From: Madurella fahalii
Taxonomy: Eukaryota; Ascomycota; Sordariomycetes; Sordariales
Reading direction: 5' to 3'
DNA length: 64,000 nt
Assembly (NCBI GenBank): GCA_029876055.1
Contig: CM056874.1
Span: forward strand, 2,480,001 to 2,544,000
Shown: positions 10,990 to 21,405 of the stretch, piece by piece
Layout: every line of letters starts with the position of its first letter
How positions within the stretch are numbered: position 1 is the first letter of the stretch
Position numbers and translations under genes: made by a program
Notes under the pieces: generated by a model
Seen by the model: only the letters and a program-made list of their open reading frames with translations
Told to the model about the DNA's origin: nothing
Database searches by the model: none

Positions 10990-12344
10990 TTGTCGATACG
11001 GTTCTGCGTTATGGGACTAGATTCATATACTATGTTGCGAGGCTGCTCATCGTGGGATCGGCGCTCTCGAGTCTCAGGCCTCTCCCAAAGGTGGTCTGGT
11101 GGTGGCGTGGACGAGGCACATTCCAGTTCCCTGGTGATTAGTGTTAGGTTTTCTGAAGTAGAGACCCGTTATAAGACCATGAGTACCATGCCAGACAATT
11201 ACAGAAGCGCAAATACCGAGGTGGACGGTAAAGCGATGGCGACCCTCGGACAACTTGCATTTTGAGGCTCCGGTTCGCAGCCATAGAGCGGAAAATAAAT
11301 CGTAAGACGGATTGCGACATGCTGACCATGTGATGGTTACTGTACCCAGGCACAGCAAAAGCTCCAAGCGGTCGGAATGCCATTTGCATTCAAGCTACGA
11401 GCTTGACAGCATGAAGTATTGTCATCCATTTCAACGCCACCTGGCCTTTTGTAACTGCACAATCGGAGCCGATAGGGCGTTCCCAATTACTAGTTCCTAT
11501 CTACTACTCCTTTCCATGTTCAATGTGTCTTGGGGAGTTTTACTGTGCCAACTGAGAGACTGTAGATGCATTTAATTTTAGCTAGACCTAGGATAACCCA
11601 GCAATACACTTGCGTTTTGAGCAGGATCTGGACAGTTTGTCATCTTCAGTGCAGCGTATATCAACCATCACTCTGCATGCGTGCCGTTACCACCAGGACT
11701 GTGTGTCCCCTCGTTTGGGTCTTCGGTAAAAACTTTCTGTTGCCGAGTGGCTGCAGTGCTACCACGTACTAATTAATTCACAAACCCTGGTTGGCACACG
11801 GTGAAGAAGAGGCAAAGACGTCTGTGCGATCCGGTATTTTGAATGTATGCTAGTGGTGCAAAGCATCAGGGATGGAAGAATGACAAGTCACAAGGAGTTT
11901 AGGACTGCTAAGAGTTAGATATTCATATCTAGACCTGTGAGGCGCTCGTAAGATCGCTCGCAGACGGCTGAATGTACTTCCGGGATGGCTACGTGGTGTA
12001 AGGGACAAATCAATAGATCTGGAGCTGTCCCGAATGGCTGTGGGCAGTGGGAATGCACCTCTATGCTGCGGTTGGCGGTGGGACAACGTAATTGACAAAG
12101 AACTCAGTACCAATGCCTGGATGAATAATCTGGAACCTTCATTTCAATACGGGCAAGGGGTTACAATACTAGGGTGGTTCCCAACCGAGCAACGTTGTAT
12201 GCTGACTCTATCTCGGAGAGAAAATCCCTCCGTCCCCTGACAATGCTTTTAGTATTAAAAGACTCAGCAGTTGTCAGTAGAATAGCGGATGAGAATCTGG
12301 ATTCGTGCCACACAGCTTTCACTATAGGCTCACCAGCATTCACA
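10990..12344. other. Stretch with no supported gene
   Basis: Short frames on both strands only, none with family resemblance. The last 100 bp is the likely promoter and 5' leader of the secreted-protein gene at 12345. Confidence 0.45.
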
Positions 12345-12641
12345 ATGAAGTTCTCCGTCCTGGCTTCGTTTTTCTCCTCGATACTACTGGCGTTTTCTTT
12401 GCCGGCAGAGACGGCTACCTCAAAGTGTGTCTGCGACCTGCCCTGCCCCAAGGGCCAAGTGTGCGTTGCACTTCCCGACAAGGTCTGCACAAATATTTGC
12501 GTCGTCCCGAGATTCTGTGGAGGGATTGCGGCTATTGACTGCAACGACGGCTCCATCTGCATCGACAACCCCAATGATGGATGTGATCCGGAAAATGGAG
12601 GCGCTGATTGTGGCGGGATTTGTGTCCCCCCCTGGGTCTGA
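12345..12641 (+). CDS. Small secreted cysteine-rich protein (two Cys modules)
   Basis: 98 aa, no intron. The ATG at 12345 opens a clear signal peptide (MKFSVLASFFSSILLAFSLP, cleavage expected before or near AETATS). The mature part has 12 Cys in about 73 residues, an extracellular disulfide-rich protein. The second half has the spacing C-x7-C-x5-C-x7-C-x8-C-x3-C, ending CDPENGGADCGGICVPPWV. The first half is a shorter version (C-x-C-x3-C-x5-C-x7-C-x3-C). The same module, five times over, forms the secreted protein at 33762-34484. Longer in-frame upstream ATGs exist (12174), but this Met directly precedes the hydrophobic stretch. An effector-like or cell-surface role is possible; no function is known. 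Confidence 0.8.
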   Translation: MKFSVLASFFSSILLAFSLPAETATSKCVCDLPCPKGQVCVALPDKVCTNICVVPRFCGGIAAIDCNDGSICIDNPNDGCDPENGGADCGGICVPPWV

Positions 12642-14334
12642 TGAATCAGAAGACGCGGGCTCGCACGTATGCGAAGGACAATTTGCGAGCGTGAGATTGG
12701 TCTTACCAGAAATGCAAAGGGTATTAGTGACACCAAGAATACCCGCTCATATCGTTGAAGTTGGGGAAGGCGTGGAGACCTTCAATACTTGATGTTCTAT
12801 TTCTACATTTGGGAGTGGAGGAAACGCGTACGCCGTGGTGGAATCCGGACTTGGGGTGGGAATGATTAGGTGTTGAGGCGCCTCTCAAAACCATCAGTAC
12901 TATTCGGGAATCTAGGAACTAAGAAGAAAAAAAAAGAAACCCACCTTGGGACCTAGGGTATAGCCTTCGGGCCTCGGTCCGGTTCCTCCATCGCTTGTGC
13001 CCCTCATGCTGCTCCCGGACATGCCGTTCAGCAGCTAATTGTCAGGTACCGGCGTGACAGTCCACGCATAAGCCAGGGCTCGCCGTTCTAGTCGTTTTGC
13101 CAGTGTCTCGAGCATGGATGATTCTACCGCGGCGGAAGAAGGTCGCGACTGCGCGCAATCCGCTGCTAGAAACAAGCGGAAGCTCGACTCACGTTCAATC
13201 CCTAATCACCCGCCAATAGACTCCGGCCCGTCCCCCCTCCCCCCGTTTTATTTATTTTCTTCTTTCCATCTTCCTCTCAATTCCTCTCTTTGCCAGACGG
13301 GGTGAAGATTTTGCAATGGGCTGCCACAACTCCACAGTTTACATCGCGTTGTCACCTACTAGTAGTCTGACTGGGGACAGGGGGAGCACATGAACCGTCG
13401 ACGGGCAATCTTAACGGAACCGTCCCACGTGAGACGGGCAACTTCATTACAGGCGTCCTATTTAGCAACCTACTCCATATGCTGGATGGGGAGCAGCTAC
13501 GCTGGCAGCAGCCGGCCGCGGGCCAAGTCCGGAATTACTAGACTCTTCAGTTCGTACTCCCGGACGACAATCGACACAAAGAAGTAACAAGTCCCAAGTG
13601 CGCCAACTCGAGCTTGTAAATACTCGCTGAACGCCCAGCGGCAGCAATACTCCGCCTCCGTCTTCCCAACCTAGCGGAGGCCTGGCTCACCCAACTCGAG
13701 ACGGTCTAAGGCGACTTGGAGTACAGCAAGTCCGCGACAGTCCTCCTCTTTGGATAACGCGCTACGAGTTCGACCAGCTCGCGCGAGAGTGAGGTAGTGC
13801 CAGCCGCCGTGCTCTTTGTCAAATGGCTTCGGAATATACTAGCTCCAATTTCATGATGGCGTACGCGCCGGGGCCGACGCGCCACACCGTCACTGGCCCT
13901 CAGCTTGAGCTTGGGTATGTACTAGCTTACGAAGCAGATGATGGGATCCGCGCCGTACGATAGGTACAGTTCCACCACACCGAGCAGGATGCCGTCAAGC
14001 AGTTCGCCCTTATATTAGACCCCGGCCGGGCTGAAGAGGGTTGCCGTCCAGGGTGTCCAGTACGAACTGTGCTAGGCAGGTATCTCAAAGTGTTTTAACC
14101 GGACGTTTAGAGACGCTCCCTTTTGGAACAGGGTTCTTGCTAGCAAGAAAAGGTCGGTCCTTCCCTTTCGAAGCTCCTTCCGCTCTGGTTCCAGCTCTCT
14201 GGTATCATCGCGCTGTTTTATTTCTTTAAAGTCCTTCAGGTTGCAGAGTTTTGGGGCAGCTGGCTGGTGCTCTACCCGCTCTACTTGTTCCCGGACTTAG
14301 AAGATGGGGTTCGGTGGTATAGCTGCTAAAGTCC
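12642..14334. other. Stretch with no supported gene, probably decayed
   Basis: No intact frame with family resemblance. From about 13430 to 14080 plus-strand frames such as GNFITGVLFSNLLHMLDGEQ and VVPAAVLFVKWLRNI alternate with stops, suggesting an old gene broken beyond recognition. Confidence 0.4.
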
Positions 14335-14604
14335 TGTCAAAAGGATCAGGTGCCAAAGGATCAGGATCACAGGATCTAGTGCAGGAGTCAAACCCATGTA
14401 CTCTAGTCAGCTAAAGCAGGCTGGCAGCTGACTGTGCCACTGAACAGACGTTATCCTATACGGGTATCTCGTCTATAAAAGGAGCAAGCTCTCCAGCACA
14501 GATAGAACAAGAAACAAGCAACACACAGAGAGACAATCAACACAAGACACATAAAACCCTCAACTGTCATTTCCCTAAGATTCAGAGGTGCCGTGCTTTC
14601 CGAC
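14335..14604 (+). repeat. LTR-like element, copy A (270 bp)
   Basis: Begins TGTCAAAAGGATCAGG and ends TTTCCGAC, directly abutting copy B. It contains a TATAAAAGG box and, on the opposite strand, a tRNA-like segment (A-box-like GTGGCACAGTCAG, B-box-like GGGTTTGACTCC). Termini of TG..CA type and size fit a solo LTR of a short LTR element. Copies A and B stand in tandem. Confidence 0.7.
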
Positions 14605-14858
14605 TGTCAAAAGGGTCAGGCGCTAGTCCAAAGGATCAGGATCACAGGATCTAATGCGGGAGCCAAACCCATGTACTCTATTGAGCTAAGGAAGACTGGC
14701 AGCCAACTGCGCCACTGTGCGGACGTCATCCTGTACGTGTATCTAGTCTATATAAGGAGCAAACTCTCTAGCAAAGAGAGAGCAGGACAATCAAAATAAA
14801 GACACACAAAAACCTAAACTGTCATTTCCCAAGATTCAGAGGTGCCGTGTTTCCGACA
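14605..14858 (+). repeat. LTR-like element, copy B (254 bp)
   Basis: Starts TGTCAAAAGG and ends TTTCCGACA, the same element as copies A and C with many transitions. The antisense A/B-box-like segment is kept in degenerate form, and the TATA box has become TATATAAGG. No clear target duplication surrounds the A+B pair. Confidence 0.7.
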
Positions 14859-15047
14859 CCGACAAGTCCTTGTACTTAGGCCTACCCGATCCGCGACAAT
14901 TATATCTAACCTAGCTTTGATCTGTAGCTGGATTGTAGTAATGAATTAACTGCGTTACGATTGGGCTATCTTCCTTTAGTGGGGAGACCTACTATGACTA
15001 TATTAGGTTTATTGTTCAAAGCTCTACGTGTTGTGTATACTAGGCCC

Positions 15048-15317
15048 TGTCGGAAACACGGCACCTCTGAATCTTGGGAAATGACAGTTAAGGGTTTTAT
15101 GTGTCTTCTCTTGATTGTGTGTTGATTGTGTGTCCTCCTGTTCTATCTCTGCTGGAGAGCTTGCTCCTTTTATAGACGAGATACACGTATAGGATGACGT
15201 CTGTACAGTGGCGCAGTCAGCTGCCAGCCTGCTTTAGCTGACTAGAATACAGGGGTTTGACTCCTGTACTAGATCCTGTGATCCTGATCCTTGGACTAGC
15301 GCCTGATCCTTTTGACA
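15048..15317 (-). repeat. LTR-like element, copy C (270 bp, inverted) with GGCCC target duplication
   Basis: Inverted relative to copies A and B: starts TGTCGGAAACACGGC and ends CTTTTGACA on the plus strand. The 5-bp sequence GGCCC flanks both sides, showing that this copy was inserted as a unit. The plus strand carries TGGCGCAGTCAG (11 of 12 to the tRNA A box) and GGTTTGACTCC (10 of 11 to the B box), about 33 bases apart. Confidence 0.75.
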
Positions 15318-15559
15318 GGCCCTTTGTTTTAACAAAGCTAACTGACTATAGATAGAGTAGAGATGCCTTGTAAGCGAAAACTATACTAGCAAGGTCCTAC
15401 TATAGTGCAAACTATACTACTGCTTGTAGGCTCGTTGTACGGACTTCTATATCCGATATAGGTACCTTGCTAGCGTTTGTGATAAAGAAGATAGGGTAAG
15501 CCTTTTGCTTTACTACGAGTAGAATATAGATCTTGGGTATGAAAGATAGAGAATAATCT

Positions 15560-16720
15560 GCTGTTTGCCGCTATAGCGATGGAGCTCGTTGAGTATAATG
15601 TCGATAAAAGTGTTGATTTCAATGGCGACGGGGGCGACGCTGGCATCGACGGCTTTATGAAAAACCCAGAAGCCCATCTCCGCAGCATCTTCGATTGCAC
15701 TAAGGGCATTGCATTCATAGGCACCCCTCACAAGGGTCTTGGATGGCGGATTAGGCTAAGATTCCAGCATCGGCTGTCGGCCTTATCAAGTGCACCAACA
15801 AGTTGCTGCTGGGAATTTTAGAGACGGACGATCAGCTCCTCGAGTCCATCCAAGTCGAGTTCTAGTCAATAGTACGAGGGCTGCAGGAAGGTAGCAGGCG
15901 TTTCGAGGTCACTTACTTCTTTAAGGAACTGCCTTTATCTATGTTCAGGAAAGTCGTATCTAAGGAATCGGCGACCCTTGAAGGTTATACTTCCTTCAGC
16001 ATTCACGCCAACTACAGCGATATGACCAAGTTTGCCTCTGCAGAAGAGAACAGATTCAAGAGGTTACTGGGAGAGCTAGTCCGATAAGAACGGCAAATCG
16101 GTAAGGAGAACTAGCAGCTTCTACGAGAATCATATACTGGGCTAAATCTGCTCCGAAGGGCAAATCTTATCCCAAACTACGGAATACAGCGCCGTCGAAT
16201 GCTAGAAGAACTGTAAGTTAACTATCTCCTCTAAGTAGGCTGCTACGGCTAGGTTCCTACTAATATGGTGAAGCACCTGATGAGTAGTACTAGATCGTCC
16301 TATTCGGGTGTAACAAGGAATTTATCGGCTATAAAGAGATTCTCCGGGATCTCCTTAGGAAGATCCCTCCTAGTATAGACAAAGACGACTGCTAGCGGAC
16401 TACAATTGAAGGTCTAGGAGGTATTAGAAAGACGTAGATCGTACTCGAGGCTGCTTTTCACGTTAGCAACACGTATCTAGACCGCTCGGTCTTCTAGGTT
16501 CCTGCTATAGATGTTACTGGTTTTGAGAACAGATATCGTACTATCGGCTAGCGGCTTAAGGTACCTAGGACCAATAAAGAGAAGGCAGATATCAAAGCAC
16601 TTGTTAAGGCAGCCTTGAGCTATATAAGTATAAGTAGCTGGCTTTTGATTATCGATAATTCTGACGATAAAGAGCTTCTGTTTAGCACTACTACTATTAA
16701 TATATAAGCTTAGAAAATAT
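15560..16720 (+). pseudogene. RIP-damaged NLR: alpha/beta-hydrolase (SesB-like) plus NB-ARC
   Basis: Plus-strand frames give a broken fungal NLR. About 15640-15760 reads CTKGIAFIGTPHKGLG, the start of the hydrolase-like effector domain of fungal NLRs. Later pieces include FKELPLSMF and a Met-Thr-Lys-Phe motif near 16020 that closes that domain. About 16310-16450 reads GYKEILRDLLRKIPPSI and then the P-loop as LGGIRKT at 16414-16434, where the NB-ARC consensus GGIGKT has Gly changed to Arg. About 16620-16680 reads SWLLIIDNSDDKELL, the Walker B region. Stops replace Trp or Gln (TAG after the P-loop, F-TAG-VP). Nearly all changes are G-to-A or C-to-T, and the sensor repeats are missing. It cannot make a working protein. 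Confidence 0.75.
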
Positions 16721-16894
16721 AAAAAGAGCTATATATAACTCTAAGCTATAACCTTAACCCTAAGCTAATATCCTCTTGGCAATACAAGTGAGTCTATAAA
16801 TATTGCAATTGATTTAATTGACTTTGAAACACGATCAGGAGATTGAAATCTGGGTCTATGGAACTAAACTGTGTGAAACCCGACTCTATAGAAC

Positions 16895-17112
16895 CGGATC
16901 CAAGGCACCTATACCATATTGGGTCAGACACTGAACCGGGTCGCTGTGATCCGTTACGGATCACTGTAATCAATATCTGTGCCCATACGATAGTTTCGTA
17001 TCTCTATACCTAGAACCTAAGCCTGAAACTATGGATCCGGATCACTGTGATCCGATGCGATCAAACGTGATCCATATGCCTGGATCCATATCCGTGGATC
17101 TGGATCCCAGTA
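16895..17112. repeat. GATC-rich palindromic cluster
   Basis: Several near-palindromes crowd this stretch, for example GTGATCCGTTACGGATCAC (one central mismatch) near 16946, GGATCACTGTGATCC near 17038, and repeated GGATCC-type hexamers to about 17107. The density is far above chance. They may be the tail of the SINE-like element next to it, since both read on the minus strand. Confidence 0.6.
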
Positions 17113-17243
17113 GTTCAATGCAAGGAAATAAGGATAAGAGGGAGTTTCGCCCTCGTCTCCAAATCCTGTATAGTTAAGCAAGTAGTAACGTCTGGCACGT
17201 ACACACACACAATCAAAACGCACGATCAATTGCACTTACTTTG

Positions 17244-17345
17244 AAAAAAACGCTTTGCACTTGAGACTTGAACCCTGAACCTCATCTTTGTCAATCTTCC
17301 TACCTGCCACTGTACTTGCCGACCGTGTTCTCTGTTGCAAGAGTC
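17244..17345 (-). repeat. tRNA-derived SINE-like head
   Basis: On the minus strand there is a B-box-like GGTTCAAGTCT (17264-17274, opposite strand), preceded about 40 nt upstream by a weak A-box-like AGTGGCAGG segment and followed by a run of seven T (17250-17244), a Pol III-type terminator. The layout resembles a tRNA-derived SINE, but no full cloverleaf folds by eye. Confidence 0.3.
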
Positions 17346-18516
17346 TCCCGCTCTCACAGGTTAAGTAGTTCCATCCCAACCTTCCGCCCCTCACCTTGCT
17401 CTGTGCTAGGTAAAAAGGAGGTCTTTGCCTCTTGACATCATCTACGGGTAGCCGCCCTTAGGTTATACTGAGAGAATCAAAGACCTGAACATCAGGAACC
17501 TCAGGGATATCAGGAAGTTATACAGTACTAGAAGGCTAGCTATTCGATGTAAACGAGCCTTCTGTTTTGCTTGCAAGCTGATTGAGAGTAGCGCGTTGGC
17601 GCCGTAGTACCATGCTCGTCCTGGACGGTCTAGTCGCCCAGAAGGCAAAGAGTTCAACGTATGAGAGTCAAGGACCCGAAGGTAGTAGGACCAGAGTACC
17701 TAGGTATGAGCAGTATACACGCAACATAGGAGCAGAGTGCTCGTTAGGGGTAGGATAGTGATCTTATTGAACTCTATCTCTCTCCTGAGCCCTGTCTTCC
17801 GCCCTCCTCTTTATGCCCTGCGATAACAGCGTCTGGACTCACTTACCCCACTTACTATCCCGTCATCGTCCTTACTTATACGCTCCTTCGACGCTCCTCT
17901 GACGCGATATCTACACCCTTCTGGCCTAGCGTTGTTATTGCTTCTTATGACCCCGCTGGCACTGCAGCTTCGGGGCTTCCGTCCTGCGCCAGCGCCGACC
18001 TCACCCAGTCGGTTTTCACAGTACTTTTTATTAGCCGAGTAGTAAAACAATAGATACTACTACCTATCTTTATTATAGTATACTCTAGAGAAGTAGCTAG
18101 ATAAAGCCGAGAGTACGTAGCCAAGGTAAGCCTCATTACAGCATTTACTGTATATATCGTCGGTATTAGGAAAGTTGTTATTAGTCTCGTTTTAAAACTC
18201 GAGAGAATAGGAGAATAATTTACTTGAGTATAGAGGAGTCGATATCGCCCTTTCAGGCCTCCTTTTTAAAGGTTTGTAGTAGCAGTAGCGGTAACAGAAA
18301 CTTATGCTTTTAAGCGTAGGTAGTATATACCTTTACGAGGGTAGTGGTACGAGCAAAACTCTTTTTAGGAAGTATAGTAATGGTATTGTTATTGTATAAA
18401 GCGCTGCGATTGTAAGCTCAGGAGCTCTCGATTTATAGTAGGGTACAGAGTAACGCTGATCTTATAGGAGATCTATAGCGCTAAATCTAATTTGGATAAG
18501 CTGAACCACGCTCGCG
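17346..18516. other. AT-rich stretch with no supported gene
   Basis: TA-rich DNA with many stops in all frames, probably RIP-degraded repeat DNA of unknown origin between the SINE-like segment and the Tc1/mariner element. Confidence 0.45.
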
Positions 18517-18518
18517 TA

Positions 18519-19908
18519 CAGTCAGGGGTCAAAAGTCTGGGGCCACCCCACCCAATTTATCGCGTCGCGCGTCGCGTACGTCCACCTTCCCCATCTTCCA
18601 ACCACTACCATTCGCCCAAATGAAGCTCGATTTAGCTGATTTCGCTGCCAAATTGAAGGGCAATCGCAGCTCTAACGAGGAGTTAAGTCCATTTTTACGT
18701 GTAGCCATCTGCACACTTGTAGCTACTGGTAGAAGCGAGCGGGCCGTTGCCGATCTCTTTGGCGTATCACGACATGCAGTCTCCAAAACCCTCGACCTCT
18801 GGAATTCTCACCAGTCCTTCGAATCTCGACCTCGTAGCGGCCGTCCTCAAGCGCTTACACGAAAGGAGAAGCGGTATATTATTTTACTCGTTAAGAAGAA
18901 CCGAGATCTAGCAAAGAAAGCGCTTGTCAATGCGACAGGGAAGTCTGTCTCCCTATCTACAATTCGACGATGCCTCCGCGTATATAATATACGTAAATGG
19001 CGTGCGTAAAAGAGGATACCGCTATCTGCCGAAGTAGCGAGGGATAGATATAACTTTGCATGCGACTGGCTAGAGAAAATTGATGAGCTTTTGCGGGTAA
19101 GTATCTTAAAAGTTAGAGGGTATAGCTTTAACTTACTAACAGATCTAGACCATGTTCTCTGACGAGTGTTCCTGCCAGAACAATACCTCGAATCCGACTG
19201 CCTGGGTATTCCGTTTTCCTTCTGAGAAGTTCGACAAGCGATTCGTCAACCTTAAGAACTATGTGAAGGCGAATATTACTATAATGGTCTGGGGAACAAT
19301 CTGGGTAGGAGGGCGGAGCGAGTTGATCGTGATGGAGAGAGATGAAGATACTCCACGTAAGGGATATACAGCTAAATCGTATATCAAAGCTCTGGAGGAG
19401 GGTCTTCTTCCTTTCTACGATGATACACGGCATTTCCAACAAGACAACGCAAAAATTCATACGGCACAGTTGACGGAAGAGTGTCTCCAAGCGCGGGGAA
19501 TCTCCCGGATCGAATGGCCCGCCCATAGTCCGGATTTGAACCCTATCGAGCACGTCTGGGCGGCTCTAAAAAGGAAGCTTCGTCAAATGTTCCCTGATCT
19601 TTGGGCTCTTAAGAAGAACAAGCTTGATATCGAAGAGTTTACTAAGTGCTTGCGGGCGGCGTGGTGGGCTATCGAACAGGGATATATTGACAAGCTAATT
19701 CAGGGGATGCCACGCCGCTTAGCTGCAGTTAAAAAAGTTAGAGGTTGGTATACAAAATATTGAAGCTCAGAGATATAGCTGCTAGCAAATATCATCAGTT
19801 TTGCACTACGATTAGCCGTTGTTGAGATATCCTTTGTTAAAGTAGGGTGGTTAAAATGTGGGTGGCTGGTCAAATGCGGGGTGGCCCCAGACTTTTGACC
19901 CCTCACTG
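18519..19908 (+). mobile_element. Tc1/mariner-family DNA transposon, 1390 bp, TA target duplication
   Basis: Inverted ends are CAGTCAGGGGTCAAAAGTCT at the left and its complement, with one change (CAGTGAGGGG), at the right. The similarity continues for about 30 bp (..GGGGCCACCCC). A TA dinucleotide flanks each end (18517-18518 and 19909-19910), the Tc1/mariner target duplication. It carries one transposase gene with a small intron and two nonsense codons, so this copy is not autonomous, although its ends look usable. Confidence 0.92.
18620..19763 (+). pseudogene. Tc1/mariner transposase (DD34E), two nonsense codons
   Basis: Exons 18620-19096 and 19143-19763 flank a 46-nt intron (GTAAGT, branch CTAAC, CAG). 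The N-terminus carries the helix-turn-helix DNA-binding part (AVADLFGVSRHAVSKTL; SRPRSGRPQALT). The DDE catalytic triad is visible: FSDEC, FQQDNAKIHTA and HSPDLNPIEHVW, with 34 residues between the second Asp and the Glu. TAA at 19007-19009 and TAG at 19146-19148 (Trp expected) interrupt the frame; no frameshift is needed. Apart from these stops the protein is well kept, suggesting recent inactivation. Confidence 0.88.
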
Positions 19909-20063
19909 TACCTGATTCATATACTACGCAGCTCCCTATACGTAAAAGTGAATGACAATGCTAACGCTAAAAATGCACGCATATACAAATGTAGCTAGGG
20001 AGCTCCTGTATAAAGCTGTTAAAAATGCAGTTGGCGAGTAAAATACTAGCTACCTGGGGGGTA

Positions 20064-20262
20064 TATCGCGCTGGAAACCGCACTTGTGGAGCTCGTCTCT
20101 CACCGCCGAGTTCAGCAGCCCATTACGTGAGCTCGCCCAGACCATTTCCTTTGTGTATTTAAGCCAGTTTTTCAGTCTCCTACTGCAGTAGAAAGATCTT
20201 CAGAGACTTCAACCTTTCCACGCACTTCCCACGACCTCTGCTGAGCTCCTGCACGCGTGATA
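20064..20262 (+). repeat. Solo LTR, copy 1 (199 bp)
   Basis: Inverted copy of the 199-bp element at 46018-46216; the ends TATCGCG..GCGTGATA correspond to TGTCGCG..GCGTGACA by transitions. It contains a TATTTAAG box. No target duplication is seen. Its right end cuts the NLR N-terminal pseudogene on the minus strand. Confidence 0.8.
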
Positions 20263-21117
20263 CATTCTGATGAAGTCAGAGCCTGCTTGGATACGTGATG
20301 CTGAGCTTGGGCTGACAGTTCGAACTGGGCGTCGCCTTGCTGGCGGGGCTGAGGTGTTGTAGAGGCGGCCAGCCTGAAGGGCTTGAGCGGCGTGCATCTG
20401 GGTTGCTTGGTTGTGAAGTAATGCCTCAACCCGCTCGAGGCGCCGATCGACTTCGGAGTATTTATGGCTCAACAGTTCTGACATTGTTGCATGATGCTAC
20501 TCGAGCAGCATCTGTACGAACCTGCTGTTGGGCACCTTCAAGTCTGCGCAACTTGACTCGGTAGATTTAGAGAACTTGAGACTCAACTCTCAAGTTGTAG
20601 TCGAACCTGCGTCATATCTCGTCTCCATGGTCGTCAGAATTGGTCATATCGGCAACCAAGTCGTGCCGAGCAGGGACTGCCAACTCACGAATTCGACGCA
20701 CCTAGCAGGATATTCATACTCGACTTCACCTGTTTGATTTCCCCCTGCAGTAATACCACCCGACGCTGTTCTGTCCTCCACATCAGGACTCGGGGAATGG
20801 CATCTCGTTTCTTCGAACCCCCCAACAACAGCCTCTCGATGATTGTTTCCAGGCCCAGCAAGGCCGTTTCGCTCCGCGCTATCTGTGCAAGTAAAGTAGG
20901 CGTGGCGTGGCCATCCTGGGCTGAAATTCTCTTTTCCTCGACCGCGATGGCGACTTGATGCAAAACCGCGTTGAAATCTTGGATCTCGTTATTGAGCGCG
21001 TGAATGCGGCCGGGGAGCGCATCCCAATCACCCCGAATCTCGGCAAGGATGTTGGAGACCTTGTGCCGCGATGGCTGCAACGGCTATGACGCCTGCTGTT
21101 ATTGACAATGGATCCAT
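20263..21117 (-). pseudogene. Truncated fungal NLR N-terminal domain protein (PigL_N/helical type)
   Basis: Starts at 21117 with MDPLSITAGVIAVAAIAA, the usual opening of fungal NACHT/ankyrin proteins carrying the N-terminal helical domain of unknown function. A one-base frame change near 21060 leads into KVSNILAEIRGDW, ALNNEIQDFNAVL, LGLETIIERLL and GEIKQVKSSMNILLGASN. A donor-like GTGAGT near 20690 suggests an intron. The next segment (20484 down to 20263) reads LEGAQQQV and HKYSEVDRRLERVEALLHNQ, a coiled coil, in shifted frames. The frame then runs into the solo LTR at 20262 and ends, so no nucleotide-binding or sensor domains remain. Confidence 0.7.
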
Positions 21118-21405
21118 GCCTGACAGGTCTCTACATGTGGCCAACGGAAGATGTGAATTCAAGGAAGTGGCCCGGCCTGGGCACGATGGAAAGATCATCG
21201 GCGGGTGGGAGCGGGGAAGGTAGATGCCTAAGGCTGGAAGTTCATGAACCCCACCTGCATCGAGTTTTGGGGACTTGGAGACCGCCACAGACTTTGCCGC
21301 CTGTAGGACCCCGTCATCCGTTGATGAAGGTCTCTGCCTCTTTTCACCCCACCAGCTGCATTGTTGTCACCATCACCGTTGTCGAGCAGATGTAGCAAGG
21401 CTGCC

